From assembly GCF_002944405.1 (NCBI RefSeq), contig NZ_CP024309.1:62001-126000 (forward strand): DNA of 64,000 bases. The letters are read 5' to 3'. The translations under genes and the position numbers were made by a program. This DNA is from Sinorhizobium fredii. Its GTDB lineage: Bacteria > Pseudomonadota > Alphaproteobacteria > Rhizobiales > Rhizobiaceae. Under the pieces are notes generated by a model, which made no database searches, had not been told where the DNA came from, and saw nothing but the letters and a program-made list of their open reading frames with translations. How positions within the stretch are numbered: position 1 is the first letter of the stretch; each line of letters starts with the position of its first letter. Shown one piece after another: positions 52,451 to 62,880 of this stretch.

Positions 52451-54237
52451 CGATCGATACTCCGACAGGCGACACGTTGGAAAATTCCGGCAAGCGCATA
52501 GTCGTCGATCCCGTCACCCGCATCGAGGGCCATATGCGGATCGAGGTCAATGTCGACGAGAACAATATCATCCGCAACGCCGTGTCGACCGGAACCATGT
52601 GGCGCGGCATCGAGGTGATCCTCAAGAACCGCGATCCGAGAGACGCCTGGGCCTTCACGGAGCGCATCTGTGGCGTCTGCACCGGCACGCATGCCCTGAC
52701 GTCGGTGCGAGCGGTGGAAAACGCGCTCGGCATCACCATTCCCGAAAACGCCAATTCCATCCGCAACCTCATGCAGCTTGCCTTGCTGGTTCATGACCAT
52801 GTCGTGCACTTCTATCACCTGCACGCGCTTGACTGGGTTGACGTGATCTCGTCGCTGTCGGCCGATCCGAAGGCCACCTCGGCGCTGGCACAATCGGTAT
52901 CCGACTGGCCTCTTTCCTCGCCCGGTTATTTCAAGGACGTCCAGGCGCGGCTCAGGAAATTCATCGAGTCGGGCCAGCCCGGCCCGTTCAAGAACGGCTA
53001 TTGGGGCAATGCCTCCTACAAGCTGCCGCCCGAGGCAAACCTGATGGTGTTGACGCACTATCTGGAGGCGCTCGACTTCCAGAAAGAGATCGTCAAAATT
53101 CACTCGATCTTCGGTGGGAAAAACCCGCATCCGAACTGGCTGGTCGGGGGCGTGCCCTGTCCGATCAATGTCGACGGAACCGGTGGCGTCGGCGCTATCA
53201 ACATGGAACGGCTGAACATGGTCGCGTCCGTCATCGATCAGCTGATCGAGTTCAACGACAAAGTCTACATTCGCGACATCATGGCGATCGGCGCCTTTTA
53301 CAAGGACTGGCTCTATGGCGGTGGTCTCTCCGGCAAAAATGTACTCGCCTATGGCGACGTGCCGGAGCATGCCAACGACTATTCGGAAGCGAACCTGAAG
53401 CTGCCGCGGGGCGCGATTATCAACGGCAATCTCGCGGAAGTGCATCCCGTCGACCATGCCGATCCCGAGCAGATCCAGGAATTCGTGACCCACTCCTGGT
53501 ACAGATATCCCGACGAGACCAAGGGCCTGCATCCCTGGGACGGCGTCACGGAGCCTCATTACGAGCTCGGGCCAAACGCCAAGGGCAGCAAGACCAATAT
53601 TGAACAGCTCGACGAAAACGCGAAATATTCCTGGATCAAAGCGCCACGCTGGCGCGGCCATGCCATGGAGGTCGGGCCGCTGGCGCGTTGGGTCCTCGGC
53701 TACGCCCAGAACAAGGCCGAGTTCAAGGAGCCGGTCGACAAGGTCCTCAAGGATCTCGGCCTGCCGTTATCAGCGCTCTTCTCGACGTTTGGCCGCACCG
53801 CCGCCCGCGCGCTCGAATCTACCTGGGCCGGCCACCAGATGCGCTACTTTCAGAACAAGCTGATTGCCAGCGTCAGAACCGGCGATTCCTACACTGCCAA
53901 TGTCGACAAGTGGAAGCCGGAGACTTGGCCGAGGATGGTCAAGGGCGTAGGCTTTACGGAGGCGCCGCGCGGTGCGCTCGCGCACTGGATCAAGATCAAG
54001 GAGGGGAGAATCGATAACTACCAGTGCGTCGTTCCCACGACGTGGAACGGCAGTCCACGTGATCCTGCTGGAAACATCGGTGCCTTCGAGGCGGCGCTTT
54101 TAGATATGCCGATGTCCGACCCTGCTCAGCCACTTGAAATCCTGAGAACCATCCACTCGTTTGATCCCTGCCTGGCATGCTCGACTCATATCATGAGCCC
54201 GGACGGGCAGGAAAGGACGAGGGTTCAGATCCGGTGA
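52447..54237 (+). CDS. hupL: Uptake [NiFe]-hydrogenase large subunit HupL
   Basis: A 596-residue subunit with the Ni-Fe active site. The N-terminal ligand motif [11 protein letters not shown] (about residue 74) and the C-terminal DPCLACSTH supply the four cysteines. The 15 residues after STH form the tail that the HupD endopeptidase removes after nickel insertion. It overlaps hupS by ATGA, so both subunits are made together, and is exported with HupS by its Tat signal. All active-site residues are present. Confidence 0.97.
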   Translation: MTIDTPTGDTLENSGKRIVVDPVTRIEGHMRIEVNVDENNIIRNAVSTGTMWRGIEVILKNRDPRDAWAFTERICGVCTGTHALTSVRAVENALGITIPENANSIRNLMQLALLVHDHVVHFYHLHALDWVDVISSLSADPKATSALAQSVSDWPLSSPGYFKDVQARLRKFIESGQPGPFKNGYWGNASYKLPPEANLMVLTHYLEALDFQKEIVKIHSIFGGKNPHPNWLVGGVPCPINVDGTGGVGAINMERLNMVASVIDQLIEFNDKVYIRDIMAIGAFYKDWLYGGGLSGKNVLAYGDVPEHANDYSEANLKLPRGAIINGNLAEVHPVDHADPEQIQEFVTHSWYRYPDETKGLHPWDGVTEPHYELGPNAKGSKTNIEQLDENAKYSWIKAPRWRGHAMEVGPLARWVLGYAQNKAEFKEPVDKVLKDLGLPLSALFSTFGRTAARALESTWAGHQMRYFQNKLIASVRTGDSYTANVDKWKPETWPRMVKGVGFTEAPRGALAHWIKIKEGRIDNYQCVVPTTWNGSPRDPAGNIGAFEAALLDMPMSDPAQPLEILRTIHSFDPCLACSTHIMSPDGQERTRVQIR

Positions 54238-54249
54238 GGAGGTTTGCTC

Positions 54250-54945
54250 ATGGCTCTTCATGCTAAAAAGGCAGTCGGGCGCCTGAGCGTCCATGTTTAC
54301 GATGCACCGGTGCGCATCTGGCATTGGGTAAACGCCTTCTCGATCCTGACACTCGCTCTGACCGGCTACTTCATAGGCTCGCCGCTGACTTCCGTGTCCG
54401 GGGAGGCGAGCGCCAACTATCTGATGGGCCATATCCGCTTCATCCACTTCGCGGCGGCACAGATCCTCACAGTGCTCCTGATCCTGCGGGTCTATTGGGT
54501 CTTTGTGGGTGGCGTGCATGCCCGGCAGATCTTCTACATGCCCATCTGGAGCGGCCGTTTCTGGAAGGAATGGTCGCATGAAGTTCGCTGGTACATGTTC
54601 ATGGCACCCCAGCCAAGGAAGTATCCAGGCCACAATCCGTTGGCGCGGTTCACCATGTTCCTCATGTTCACCCTGCCGCTGCTCTTCATGGTGATCACCG
54701 GCTTTGCGCTCTACAGCGACGGCGCGGGCCGAGACAGTTGGGAATATGTGCTTTTTGGCTGGGTATTCTCGATCTGGCCGAATAGTCAGGATATCCACAC
54801 CAACCATCATCTCGGAATGTGGGTCATTCTCATCTTTGCGATCGTCCACATCTATGTAGTGGTTCGCGAGGACATCATGAGTTCGCAAAGCATCATCTCA
54901 TCGATGTTCTCGGGCGAGCGGCTGTCCAAGGACATGGAGGACTAG
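54250..54945 (+). CDS. hupC: Hydrogenase b-type cytochrome subunit HupC
   Basis: A 231-residue membrane protein with four hydrophobic helices. It anchors HupSL and passes electrons to quinone through two hemes. Conserved histidines are visible in VRIWHWVNAFSI, HIRFIHFAAAQI and TNHHLGMWVI, and GHNPLARFTMF is typical. AGGAGG eight bases before the ATG at 54250 fixes the start. It lies 12 bases after hupL. Confidence 0.95.
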   Translation: MALHAKKAVGRLSVHVYDAPVRIWHWVNAFSILTLALTGYFIGSPLTSVSGEASANYLMGHIRFIHFAAAQILTVLLILRVYWVFVGGVHARQIFYMPIWSGRFWKEWSHEVRWYMFMAPQPRKYPGHNPLARFTMFLMFTLPLLFMVITGFALYSDGAGRDSWEYVLFGWVFSIWPNSQDIHTNHHLGMWVILIFAIVHIYVVVREDIMSSQSIISSMFSGERLSKDMED

Positions 54946-54994
54946 ACGGCTGCTCCATCATCAAACCGCAATTCGCCCCGCACCCCGCATTCTC

Positions 54995-55546
54995 GTGCTC
55001 GGTATCGGCAATATCCTCTGGGCCGACGAGGGATTTGGCGTGCGCGCGGTCGAAGCCTTCCACAAGGCCTATGAAGTGCCTGCCAACGTCACCGTCCTCG
55101 ACGGCGGCACACAGGGCCTCTACCTGGTGCAGTTCATAAACGAGCACGACCGGCTCATCGTCTTCGACGCGATCGACTACGGCCTCGTACCGGGGGCGAT
55201 GAAGGTGGTGGAGGATGATGAAGTGCCGAAGTTCACCGGTGCCAAGAAAGTGAGTCTGCACCAGACCGGTTTCCAGGAAGTGCTGAGCGCGGCAGATCTC
55301 ATGGGACAATACCCCGAGCGCCTGACCCTGATCGGTTGCCAGCCGCTTGATCTTGAAAACTGGGGTGGTCCGCTGACGGCGCCGGTCAAGGCTGTCATTC
55401 CGGCGGCCGTCGACACCGCCGTTCGAACGCTGCGGGACTGGGGCGTCGCCGTTGCCGTGAGGCCGGAGGGGGCAGTGGTTCCGCCGCTTCTCGAAAACGA
55501 CATCGACGTGGAAAACTACGAGCGCCGCGCCTATCGGCCGCGTTGA
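54995..55546 (+). CDS. hupD: Hydrogenase maturation endopeptidase HupD
   Basis: A 183-residue protease that removes the HupL C-terminal tail after nickel insertion. The metal-sensing residues are in NILWADEGFGVRA (Glu), FDAIDYG (Asp) and SLHQTGFQ (His). Homology extends upstream of this GTG (PRILVLGIGN), and the frame is open back into the hupC end without an ATG, GTG or TTG; CTG at 54950, with GGAGG upstream, could be the true start. As given, four to five residues of the first beta strand would be lost, so the start is doubtful although the gene is clear. Confidence 0.88.
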   Translation: MLGIGNILWADEGFGVRAVEAFHKAYEVPANVTVLDGGTQGLYLVQFINEHDRLIVFDAIDYGLVPGAMKVVEDDEVPKFTGAKKVSLHQTGFQEVLSAADLMGQYPERLTLIGCQPLDLENWGGPLTAPVKAVIPAAVDTAVRTLRDWGVAVAVRPEGAVVPPLLENDIDVENYERRAYRPR

Positions 55547-55844
55547 ACTGGTGAGGGGGATCCTCCGGAAACACGCTTCCATGGTTACGTCCATGGCACC
55601 AGCCTGCCGGAAATGACGCGTGGGCGGTAGGGCCGGCTGCAAGGCGGCCGAAATCCCTCGGCATCGGACTGGCTTTGATCCGGTTCGGCAAGGGCAGGGC
55701 GCCGCCGCAGATCGCCATCGCTGTGCTGACGCGGCTCTGCTCGCCTGCGCGTTTCAGAAAGGGCGGGGCTGTTGGGCTTCGCACGGCAACGCTGTTCCCG
55801 CGCCTGCGGATTCTGCAGCATCGGAAAGGTAGAGGAGAAGCGCC

Positions 55845-56141
55845 ATGTGCATAGGCATTCCCATGCGGATCGTCACCGCCAATGAGTTCGTCGCGAATTG
55901 CGAGCGTCATGGCGCAATATCTACAATCTCCCTCTTGCTTGTCGGCCCCCAGCCGAACGGGACCCACGTCCTCACTCATCTCGGCTCCGCCATTCGCGTG
56001 CTCGAGGCCGATGAGGCCCGGGCGATCGACGACGCGCTCGCCGCCCTCGTTGAAGCCAGCGAAGGCCGCGCCTTCGAACCGCTCCTTGCCGATCTTGTTT
56101 CCCGCGAGCCCGAATTGCCGCTGCATCTTCGCACCGATTGA
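55845..56141 (+). CDS. hupF: Hydrogenase accessory protein HupF (HypC family)
   Basis: A 98-residue chaperone of the HypC/HupF family. It begins with the invariant MC (MCIGIPMRIV), whose cysteine contacts the active-site precursor, and has the longer C-terminus typical of HupF; in R. leguminosarum HupF protects HupL in the presence of oxygen. AGAGGAGAAG lies upstream. The 298 bases between hupD and this gene are where hupE is found in R. leguminosarum; no HupE-like membrane protein can be read there in any frame. Confidence 0.92.
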   Translation: MCIGIPMRIVTANEFVANCERHGAISTISLLLVGPQPNGTHVLTHLGSAIRVLEADEARAIDDALAALVEASEGRAFEPLLADLVSREPELPLHLRTD

Positions 56142-56273
56142 AAGCAACACGTCCCAGCCTGTCGATGATGCTTTTCCCCTTACAGCTCACCGTAGCTCGA
56201 ATTCTTCAGTTTGGCACGGCGCTTGCCAACGACCCCTTAGGAACGTTCGGAGTGCTGATTTGTGGAGGAGACA

Positions 56274-56747
56274 ATGCCATCTAACCTGGTCCGCGCCGCG
56301 AGCAAGCGGACACTATCCGTCGTCGAGGAGACGAATTGCGATGCGCGTGTCGTACGATCGGCGGGCGAGCCCAACAACCCCGTGCCGGTCGTCACGGGTA
56401 CTCCCGCGCAGCGGCCAGAGGTCAAAGGCGTCGCGGTCGTTCCTCCCGGTCTACCGCAGGGGTGCCGCTGCCGACGGCGCGATGCTATCGTTTGCCGAAC
56501 GGCCAATGGCAGGCTGAAGGGCCGCCCGAACGCCGTTTTTCCGAGCTTGACCTCTATCGGACGTGAGCGGCCGGCAGGAGTAGTCGGCAAGGTCTGCGAC
56601 CGGACGGTGAATGTCGGAAAATTCGGGGCCGGTTCTTTTCCGGCGCGTCAATCAAGGTGCCCACTGGCGGGCCGAAGGTCGCGATCGCCCATGCCTCCAA
56701 GGCGATCCTGCGATGAGGCCTGCTATATGGGTCGCCCCAATGGGTGA
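56274..56747 (+). pseudogene. hupG: hupG (HyaE-like) homologue, diverged or frameshifted
   Basis: The frame starts MPSNLVRAASKRTLSVVEE and contains PVPVVTGTPAQRPEVKGVAV, AVFPSLTSIGRE and PAGVVGKVCD, which follow the thioredoxin-like HupG/HyaE chaperone (FTGDPAQRPE, PSL, G-V-I-x-K-x-x-D). It then runs on past the hupH start. In another frame the last codons ([15 protein letters not shown]) end in a TGA overlapping the hupH ATG, the coupling expected of the intact gene. So the 3' part appears to be out of frame. Either hupG has decayed or the sequence has indels. Its role would be large-subunit handling before Tat export. Confidence 0.6.
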
Positions 56748-57549
56748 GGCAAGCGTGATGCCCTCGGACGCCGAACCTCTCCGCGCGCCCAGACTCAATT
56801 TGCTCGCCACCAATAGCGCAGAGGAGCTGATGAGCCGATGTTGGAGGACGGCGCTGCTCCTGCCGGCGCTCGCGGATGCGCTGGCGGTTTTCAAGTCCGG
56901 CCGGCCGAGCCGGATGTTCGACATCACCGACTATCCAGAGGACGACAAAGAGTTGATCACCCAGATCCTCGGCGAGGGCGAGGTTGCCGGCGTCGCGGTG
57001 CTGGAGAACGGCATCATCGCCCAGATGCAGGAGGCTGTCATGGCCGGCGTCTGGCGTATCCGCTTCACCGTCGCTGATGGCCGGATCGTTGCCGACTATA
57101 TCGAAGTGGGCAGCATTCCCGCTGCGGTCAGGCTGGCCTGCTCCCGGCTACCGGCATCGATCAGCTACGGCGCTGCGCCGGCTGGCGCCATGAATGTCAT
57201 GCCCTTGCTCACCGAAATCGGTGACCGCATCACCCGCCATCGGGCCAGCGACCCTGCTCATGTCATCACCTTCTCGCTCTTCCCCATGAGCCCGGAAGAC
57301 ATGAGCTTCCTGCAACATACACTAGGGGTCGGGCCGGTGCGGCTGACCTCCCGCGGATATCGAACCTGCCGAATTGTCGCGACCGGGGCGCGCAAGGTCT
57401 GGTCGGTGCAGTTCTATGACGTCATGGACACGGCCATTCTCGATACGCTGGAAATCTGCGACATACCCTCGATCGCCATTGCCGCCGAAGAGGATTTCCA
57501 TGACTCCATGATGCGGCTCCGGGAGATGGAGGAGGCGTATTTCAAATGA
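56713..57549 (+). CDS. hupH: Hydrogenase expression/formation protein HupH (HyaF family)
   Basis: A 278-residue maturation protein that in rhizobia acts with HupF and HupK on HupL. Recognisable segments are [12 protein letters not shown] at the start, [65 protein letters not shown] and SRGYRTCRI. The ATG at 56713 overlaps a TGA in the frame of the presumed hupG end; upstream codons of the open frame lack homology. It ends by ATGA overlap with hupI. Confidence 0.92.
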   Translation: MRPAIWVAPMGEASVMPSDAEPLRAPRLNLLATNSAEELMSRCWRTALLLPALADALAVFKSGRPSRMFDITDYPEDDKELITQILGEGEVAGVAVLENGIIAQMQEAVMAGVWRIRFTVADGRIVADYIEVGSIPAAVRLACSRLPASISYGAAPAGAMNVMPLLTEIGDRITRHRASDPAHVITFSLFPMSPEDMSFLQHTLGVGPVRLTSRGYRTCRIVATGARKVWSVQFYDVMDTAILDTLEICDIPSIAIAAEEDFHDSMMRLREMEEAYFK

Positions 57550-57749
57550 GCGGCTCGGAGTGTCCAGGCAAGTACGGGCCGTATTGGGCGAAAACATGGA
57601 GTGCGGCATCGCTGCCATGTCCATGGTCCTGCGATCGGCCACCCGGCGCCGCAGATCTCACCGAGGGTCCTTTTTGCCGATCTGCCGGAAAAACGGGTCT
57701 GTCCGAATTGCGCTGCGCCGCCATCGAAGTTCACGAGGCTGGGCGATGA
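57546..57749 (+). pseudogene. hupI: hupI rubredoxin gene with frameshifts
   Basis: Start and stop overlap hupH and hupJ by ATGA, and the 67-codon length is normal, but the annotated frame lacks both rubredoxin iron sites. The first site is TGC-GGC-ATC at 57602-57610, then two extra bases (57611-57612), then TGC at 57613. From there another frame reads [20 protein letters not shown] and CPNC, with the correct 29-codon spacing. Removing the two bases restores CGIC. A second shift is needed between the start and this segment. This is either true inactivation or sequence error. Rubredoxin HupI is thought to help assemble the small subunit. Confidence 0.78.
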
Positions 57750-58270
57750 TCGCCGAGCTCACCGAAACTGCCAAGCTCGACCCGGCGCTGGCGCTGGGCG
57801 AACGGGTCGTGGCCTGCTATCGACACATCCTCGAGACCGCCATGACCGACGTCCCGATCTGCAATCCGGCGCTTAAGGTCGCGGCCACAGGTTTCCGGAC
57901 CTATCGCGGCCGCGCCTTCGGCATTGTGACCACACCTTGGTTCATGAATCTAGTGGGCGTGGATCTGCCTGAAGGGGCACCTGGCGCGCCTGCCGCCATT
58001 GGCACGATCCTTCGTATCGGCTTTCCTGCGGGCAACGTCGAATTCATTGCCGGCGAGCTCGATGCGATCGGCCGCGTCGATTCCTGCGCGTTGCTCTCGC
58101 CGGTCTTCGAATTCGCTACGATGGAGGCGGCGCTCGAAATCCCGGAGGAGGCCGCCCGTGCGTTCTTTGATCCCGCTACGCTCGAGCCTACGCCGGCACC
58201 GGCGGCTGTCGTCAACCGGCGGGACCTGTTGCGCGGGCGGTTCCACAGGTGCGAGGAGCCCTCGGGATGA
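57746..58270 (+). CDS. hupJ: Hydrogenase assembly chaperone HupJ (HybE family)
   Basis: A 174-residue protein of the HybE/HupJ family. [26 protein letters not shown] and the conserved [14 protein letters not shown] followed by [13 protein letters not shown] and [16 protein letters not shown] are diagnostic. It starts at the ATG overlapping the hupI stop and ends by ATGA overlap with hupK. It is thought to act on the hydrogenase small subunit before Tat export. Confidence 0.93.
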   Translation: MIAELTETAKLDPALALGERVVACYRHILETAMTDVPICNPALKVAATGFRTYRGRAFGIVTTPWFMNLVGVDLPEGAPGAPAAIGTILRIGFPAGNVEFIAGELDAIGRVDSCALLSPVFEFATMEAALEIPEEAARAFFDPATLEPTPAPAAVVNRRDLLRGRFHRCEEPSG

Positions 58271-59379
58271 CGGTTCTTCGCCGGCCAGGCACGATCAGTA
58301 TTGAGGTGACGGTGTCAAGCGGAGTTGCTTCTTCCGTCGCAGTGAAGGCGAACCGGCCGCAAGGCCTAACCCGCATCTTCGTCGCCCGCCGGCCAGAGGA
58401 GGCGCCCACACTGGCACGGCAGGTGTTTTCGCTCTGTGGCTTCTCGCAATCGGTCGCCTCAAGGCTCGCTGTCCTCAATGCAGCTGATCTTTCCATGGGC
58501 GAAGGGGAGCGCGTCGCCGCCGCCACAGGTTTGTACGCCGAACGGATCTTCGAAACTCTGCGGGCATTGATTCTCCATTGGCCGTCGCCACTGCCGAACG
58601 AGCTCGCGCCAGTCGCCGGCAGATGTTTGCGGCGGGCACTGGCTGCCTCACAGGAGATCATCGGGCAGGCGAGTAGCGGCAAGATCAACCCCCAACAACT
58701 CGCTTCGGCGGTCGCTCGTCTCTGCTTTGCGGCCAGGTCGATCGGGATTTCCGATCCGGGCGACATGCCATTGCCGGGCTCCGCCTGTGCCGCAATGATG
58801 CAGGACATAGTCAACAATCGAGTTTTTGCCGACCGGCTGCCCGATGCGCTGACCGTCGAAGATGACCACGAGGTCATCTTCCGCCTTAGTGATGAACCCG
58901 ATTACAGTAACCTGCCGCATCTTCCCGGCCGGGTCGTCGAGACGGGGGCCTACGCCCGGCGCCCCGCATGGGGAGCCGCTTCTGGCTCCCATCTCGCGCG
59001 GCGCTTCCTGGCCCGGATTGGCGATGTCGGGTACTGCCTCGGGCAACTGAAGGCTGTCGCCCGCGCAGGCGAACATGACTGGGTAACGCTCGCCTGCGGC
59101 GCACCGGCGCCGGGCGCCGGCGGCTATGGAGCCGTGGAATGCGCACGCGGGCGACTCTATCATCAGGCAGAGATTGGTGGCAACGGCAGGCTCTCGGCCT
59201 ATCGCATCCTCGCCCCGACGGAATGGAACTTTCACCCGGCCGGCCCTTTCGTCGATACATTGCTGCGGTCGCGGATCGGCTCAGACGATTCCGCCCCCCG
59301 GTCCGTCTCCCTGCTCGCCGTTCTGTTCGACCCTTGCGTCGCTTTCGATGTCGGCATCCGTGAGGCCGACGATGCATGA
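58267..59379 (+). CDS. hupK: Hydrogenase maturation protein HupK
   Basis: A 370-residue scaffold protein distantly related to the hydrogenase large subunit and specific to hup systems of proteobacteria. [15 protein letters not shown] near the C-terminus and the ending [16 protein letters not shown] preserve a vestige of the large-subunit C-terminal motif (DPC). It is thought to receive the Fe(CN)2CO cofactor with HupF. The start overlaps hupJ and the stop overlaps hypA. Confidence 0.9.
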   Translation: MTVLRRPGTISIEVTVSSGVASSVAVKANRPQGLTRIFVARRPEEAPTLARQVFSLCGFSQSVASRLAVLNAADLSMGEGERVAAATGLYAERIFETLRALILHWPSPLPNELAPVAGRCLRRALAASQEIIGQASSGKINPQQLASAVARLCFAARSIGISDPGDMPLPGSACAAMMQDIVNNRVFADRLPDALTVEDDHEVIFRLSDEPDYSNLPHLPGRVVETGAYARRPAWGAASGSHLARRFLARIGDVGYCLGQLKAVARAGEHDWVTLACGAPAPGAGGYGAVECARGRLYHQAEIGGNGRLSAYRILAPTEWNFHPAGPFVDTLLRSRIGSDDSAPRSVSLLAVLFDPCVAFDVGIREADDA

Positions 59380-59713
59380 GATGTCGCTGATGGAAAGCGT
59401 GATTGAGATTGTGTGTGAGACCGCGCGGCTGAATGGCGCAAGGCAGGTCAAGTCAATCCGTCTCGATGTCGGCGTGCTGAGCCACGTCGATCCTGACGCG
59501 TTGCTCTTCTGTTACGAAGCGGTGCGGCACGGCACGCTCGCCGGGCAGGCGAAGCTCGAGATCAATCGCATCGCCGGCGAGGGCTGGTGCCTCGATTGCG
59601 GCAAGACCGTAGCTTTGCAGAAGCGGTTCGGTCCCTGCTCCGACTGCGGGCGGCATCGAGTCCAGATGACGGCAGGCTACGAATTGAAGATCAGGGACAT
59701 GGAGGTGATTTGA
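59372..59713 (+). CDS. hypA: Nickel insertion protein HypA
   Basis: A 113-residue nickel chaperone. MHEMSLME at the N-terminus gives the nickel-binding His2, and the zinc site is formed by two C-x-x-C pairs, CLDCGK and CSDCGR. The length is standard. The start lies within the end of hupK and the stop overlaps hypB (TGATG). It works with HypB to load nickel into HupL. Confidence 0.96.
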   Translation: MHEMSLMESVIEIVCETARLNGARQVKSIRLDVGVLSHVDPDALLFCYEAVRHGTLAGQAKLEINRIAGEGWCLDCGKTVALQKRFGPCSDCGRHRVQMTAGYELKIRDMEVI

Positions 59714-60597
59714 TGTGCACGGTATGCGGTTGCGGAACCTCACCTATCGGAGGCTACAAGCACGAAGCGGGCAGAAAAGGGCTCGACCATGACCATCATC
59801 ACCACCACGGTCACGATCACCATACTCACGATCATCGCCACCACGACGGCGCGGCTGATCACCACCATGCAAAGGAAGGCTCGGTCCACCGCAGCCACGG
59901 CATTGCCGGCGTGCATGTCCCTGGGATGAGTCAGGAACGGATCATTCAGGTCGAGAAGGAGATTCTTTCGAAGAACGACGCTTATGCAGCCGAAAATCGG
60001 AGGTATTTCGCAGGCCAGGGCATTTTCGCGCTCAACTTTGTCTCCAGCCCCGGCTCAGGCAAGACCAGCCTGCTTGTGCGGACGATCAGGGAGCTCAAGG
60101 ATCGTATGACGATCAATGTCATCGAAGGCGATCAGCAGACTTCGAATGACGCGGCTCGCATTCGCGAGTCAGGCGCCCGCGCGATCCAGATCAACACTGG
60201 CAAGGGCTGCCATCTCGACGCCCATATGGTCGGTCATGCGGTCGGGGACCTTGCGCCTGAGCCGGGCTCTGCGCTCTTCATCGAGAATGTTGGCAATCTT
60301 ATCTGTCCCGCCGCTTTCGATCTCGGCGAGGCTTACAAGGTCGTGGTGCTCTCGGTCACCGAGGGCGAGGACAAGCCGCTCAAATATCCCGACATGTTCG
60401 CCGCCGCCGACCTGATGATCCTCAATAAGGCGGACCTGCTGCCGCACCTGGATTTCAACATCGAGCTTTGCATTACCAACGCGCTCTGCGTGAATCCGCG
60501 GCTGCACAGCCTGATTGTCTCCGCCCGCACGGGCGAGGGGATGGAAGCCTTCTATGGCTGGCTCGAAGCATCCGCTGCCCGCTCGAAGGTGGTGTGA
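59713..60597 (+). CDS. hypB: Nickel-binding GTPase HypB
   Basis: A 294-residue GTPase. MCTVCGCG starts the protein; residues 25-65 are a nickel-storage histidine-rich stretch with about 20 His. The P-loop is SSPGSGKTS (about residue 112), followed by [10 protein letters not shown], the metal-site Cys/His segment [19 protein letters not shown] and [16 protein letters not shown] before the ATG supports the start. It provides and stores nickel for hydrogenase. Confidence 0.97.
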   Translation: MCTVCGCGTSPIGGYKHEAGRKGLDHDHHHHHGHDHHTHDHRHHDGAADHHHAKEGSVHRSHGIAGVHVPGMSQERIIQVEKEILSKNDAYAAENRRYFAGQGIFALNFVSSPGSGKTSLLVRTIRELKDRMTINVIEGDQQTSNDAARIRESGARAIQINTGKGCHLDAHMVGHAVGDLAPEPGSALFIENVGNLICPAAFDLGEAYKVVVLSVTEGEDKPLKYPDMFAAADLMILNKADLLPHLDFNIELCITNALCVNPRLHSLIVSARTGEGMEAFYGWLEASAARSKVV

Positions 60598-60600
60598 TCA

Positions 60601-62880
60601 ATGGCGCGGGTGCACGCACAACCGGCCGGAAGCGAGGTCCGCCGACGGTTTAGGCTGCGGGTGCGCGGCACTGTGCAGGGCGTCGGCTTTCGGCCTTTCG
60701 TCTACAGGCTCGCGCGAAAGATGCGGCTCTCCGGATACGTCCTTAATGACAGCGCGGGCGTGCTGATCGAGATCGAGGGCCTGGAGGCAGACGACTTCTC
60801 CAAGGAGATCCGAACTCAGGCGCCGCCGCTCGCCCGTATCGACGCCGTCGATCTGCTGGAGCTGGCACCAGTTGGCGACAATCGGTTCGAAATTCTCGAC
60901 AGCCTCGCCGGCAGGAGTGCGACTCGTATCGGCGCCGACGCCGCGATTTGCGAGGAATGCCGGCGGGAGCTCAACGATCCAGGAAGCCGGTTTTTCGGCT
61001 ATCCCTTCGTCAACTGTACCCAATGCGGCCCGCGCTTCACGATCACCTGCGCGCTTCCCTATGACCGCGCCCGGACCTCGATGGCCTCGTTTTCGATGTG
61101 CGGTGCTTGCGCGGCTGACTATGACGACCCGGAGAACCGGCGCTTCCATGCCGAGCCCATTGCCTGTCCCGATTGCGGTCCGAGGCTCAGCCATCCGGTC
61201 GCCGAGTTGTCGGCGCGGCTCGAAGGCGGCGCGATCATCGCACTTAAGGGGGTCGGCGGGTTCCACCTGCTCTGCGATGCCCGCAACGACGCGGCCATTG
61301 ATCTCCTTAGGCTGCGCAAGGGTCGGGGCCAGAAACCCTTCGCCGTCATGGTGCGGGATATCCCCGCGGCGCGGCAAATCGCCCAGCTGACCGACGCAGA
61401 AGAGGAATTGCTGACCTCCGCGGCAAGCCCGATCGTTCTTGTCGAGGCACTTGCCGGCGAACTCTCCAATCGCATTGCGCCATCGCTCCGGCGGATAGGT
61501 CTCATTCTGGCCTACGCACCCGCGCACTTCCTCCTGTTCGATGAGCTCGATCGTTTTTCGCCGGTCTATCCCCCTGCGCTGGTTGCGACCAGTGCCAATC
61601 CCCGTGGTGAGCCGCTCATCGCAGACAATATGGATGCCGAGCTCCGCCTGTCCGCGGTCGCCGATCTTATCGTCACCCATGATCGCGATATCATCATGCG
61701 CGCTGACGACTCAGTCATGCAGGTGATTGACGGCGCTCCCGCCTTCATCCGCCGCGCCCGCGGTTTTGTGCCAGAGCCCATCGACCTCGGCGAGGACGGA
61801 CCTTCCGTTATTGCTACCGGTGCAGACCTCAAGAACACCCTATGCGTCACACGGAGGAGCGAGGCCTTCCTGTCGCAACATATAGGCGGCCTCGACAATA
61901 GGGAGGCGATACGCTTCGAGCTTGAAGCGGCTGCCCATCTCTGTTCGATCCTTGATGTGAAGCCGGAGTTCGCGGCCTGCGACCTGCATCCAGATTTTCG
62001 CTCGGTGCGGATGGCGGAGAGCTTCGGTCTCCCGGTCGTGCGAGTCCAGCACCATCTCGCTCATATCGCCGCCGTCGCTGCGGAACATCGGCTTGCCGGG
62101 TCGGTTCTAGGGCTCGCGCTTGACGGCTACGGCTTTGGCACCGACGGCAGCAGTTGGGGCGGGGAGCTGCTTGCAGTCGAGCGACATGGCTGGCGGCGCT
62201 TGGGATCACTCATGCCGCTGCCGCTGCCGGGTGGCGACCGCGCGGCCCGTGAACCCTGGCGCATGGGGGTCGCGGCGCTTCAGGCCGCGGGCCGCATCGA
62301 CCTGGCGCTGTCGCTCGTGCCGGCTCATTGCGGCATGGCGCAATTGACGGCGATGTTCAGCCACGGCATGCGGTCCCCGGTTACGAGCAGCCTGGGCCGG
62401 CTCTTCGATGCTGCCGCGGCGATATCGGGAACTCGCCTTGTCCAGACCTATGAGGGACAGGCGGCGATGGAATTCGAGGCGCTCGTTCGGGCGCCGCGCA
62501 GCCTTCCCGGCGGGTATGCCATAAAGAACGGGGTCCTCGACTTCCGGCCGCTCATTCTGCGTCTGACTGAGACAGGGAGCGGCGCCGCCGATGCCGCCGA
62601 CCTCTTCCATGGCACGCTGATTGCCGGCCTTGCAGTTTGGGCGGCCAAGGGTGCGGCAAGCCTCGGCACGCAGCAGGTTGCGCTTAGCGGCGGATGTATG
62701 ACAAACCGCGTCCTTGCGGCGGGTCTAGCGCAGGCGCTGCGGCAGCGCGGCCTTAAGCCATATTTGCCGCGAATGGCGCCGGCCAATGACGGGGGAGTTG
62801 CGCTGGGGCAAGCGGCCTATGCGCGGCAGGTTATCATGAACAAGCATGCATCTGAGCTGGAGAGCCCGACATGTGCCTAG
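60601..62880 (+). CDS. hypF: Carbamoyltransferase HypF
   Basis: A 759-residue enzyme that makes the cyanide ligands of the active site from carbamoyl phosphate and passes them to HypE. Domains in order: acylphosphatase-like (RVRGTVQGVGFRPFVYRLA), two zinc fingers (CEECRREL with CTQCGPRF; CGACAADY with CPDCGPRL), a YrdC-like domain (IALKGVGGFHLLCDA) and a Kae1-like domain with VQHHLAHIAAV and DGYGFGTDGSSWGGEL. All key motifs are intact. It starts three bases after hypB and its stop overlaps hypC. Confidence 0.97.
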   Translation: MARVHAQPAGSEVRRRFRLRVRGTVQGVGFRPFVYRLARKMRLSGYVLNDSAGVLIEIEGLEADDFSKEIRTQAPPLARIDAVDLLELAPVGDNRFEILDSLAGRSATRIGADAAICEECRRELNDPGSRFFGYPFVNCTQCGPRFTITCALPYDRARTSMASFSMCGACAADYDDPENRRFHAEPIACPDCGPRLSHPVAELSARLEGGAIIALKGVGGFHLLCDARNDAAIDLLRLRKGRGQKPFAVMVRDIPAARQIAQLTDAEEELLTSAASPIVLVEALAGELSNRIAPSLRRIGLILAYAPAHFLLFDELDRFSPVYPPALVATSANPRGEPLIADNMDAELRLSAVADLIVTHDRDIIMRADDSVMQVIDGAPAFIRRARGFVPEPIDLGEDGPSVIATGADLKNTLCVTRRSEAFLSQHIGGLDNREAIRFELEAAAHLCSILDVKPEFAACDLHPDFRSVRMAESFGLPVVRVQHHLAHIAAVAAEHRLAGSVLGLALDGYGFGTDGSSWGGELLAVERHGWRRLGSLMPLPLPGGDRAAREPWRMGVAALQAAGRIDLALSLVPAHCGMAQLTAMFSHGMRSPVTSSLGRLFDAAAAISGTRLVQTYEGQAAMEFEALVRAPRSLPGGYAIKNGVLDFRPLILRLTETGSGAADAADLFHGTLIAGLAVWAAKGAASLGTQQVALSGGCMTNRVLAAGLAQALRQRGLKPYLPRMAPANDGGVALGQAAYARQVIMNKHASELESPTCA

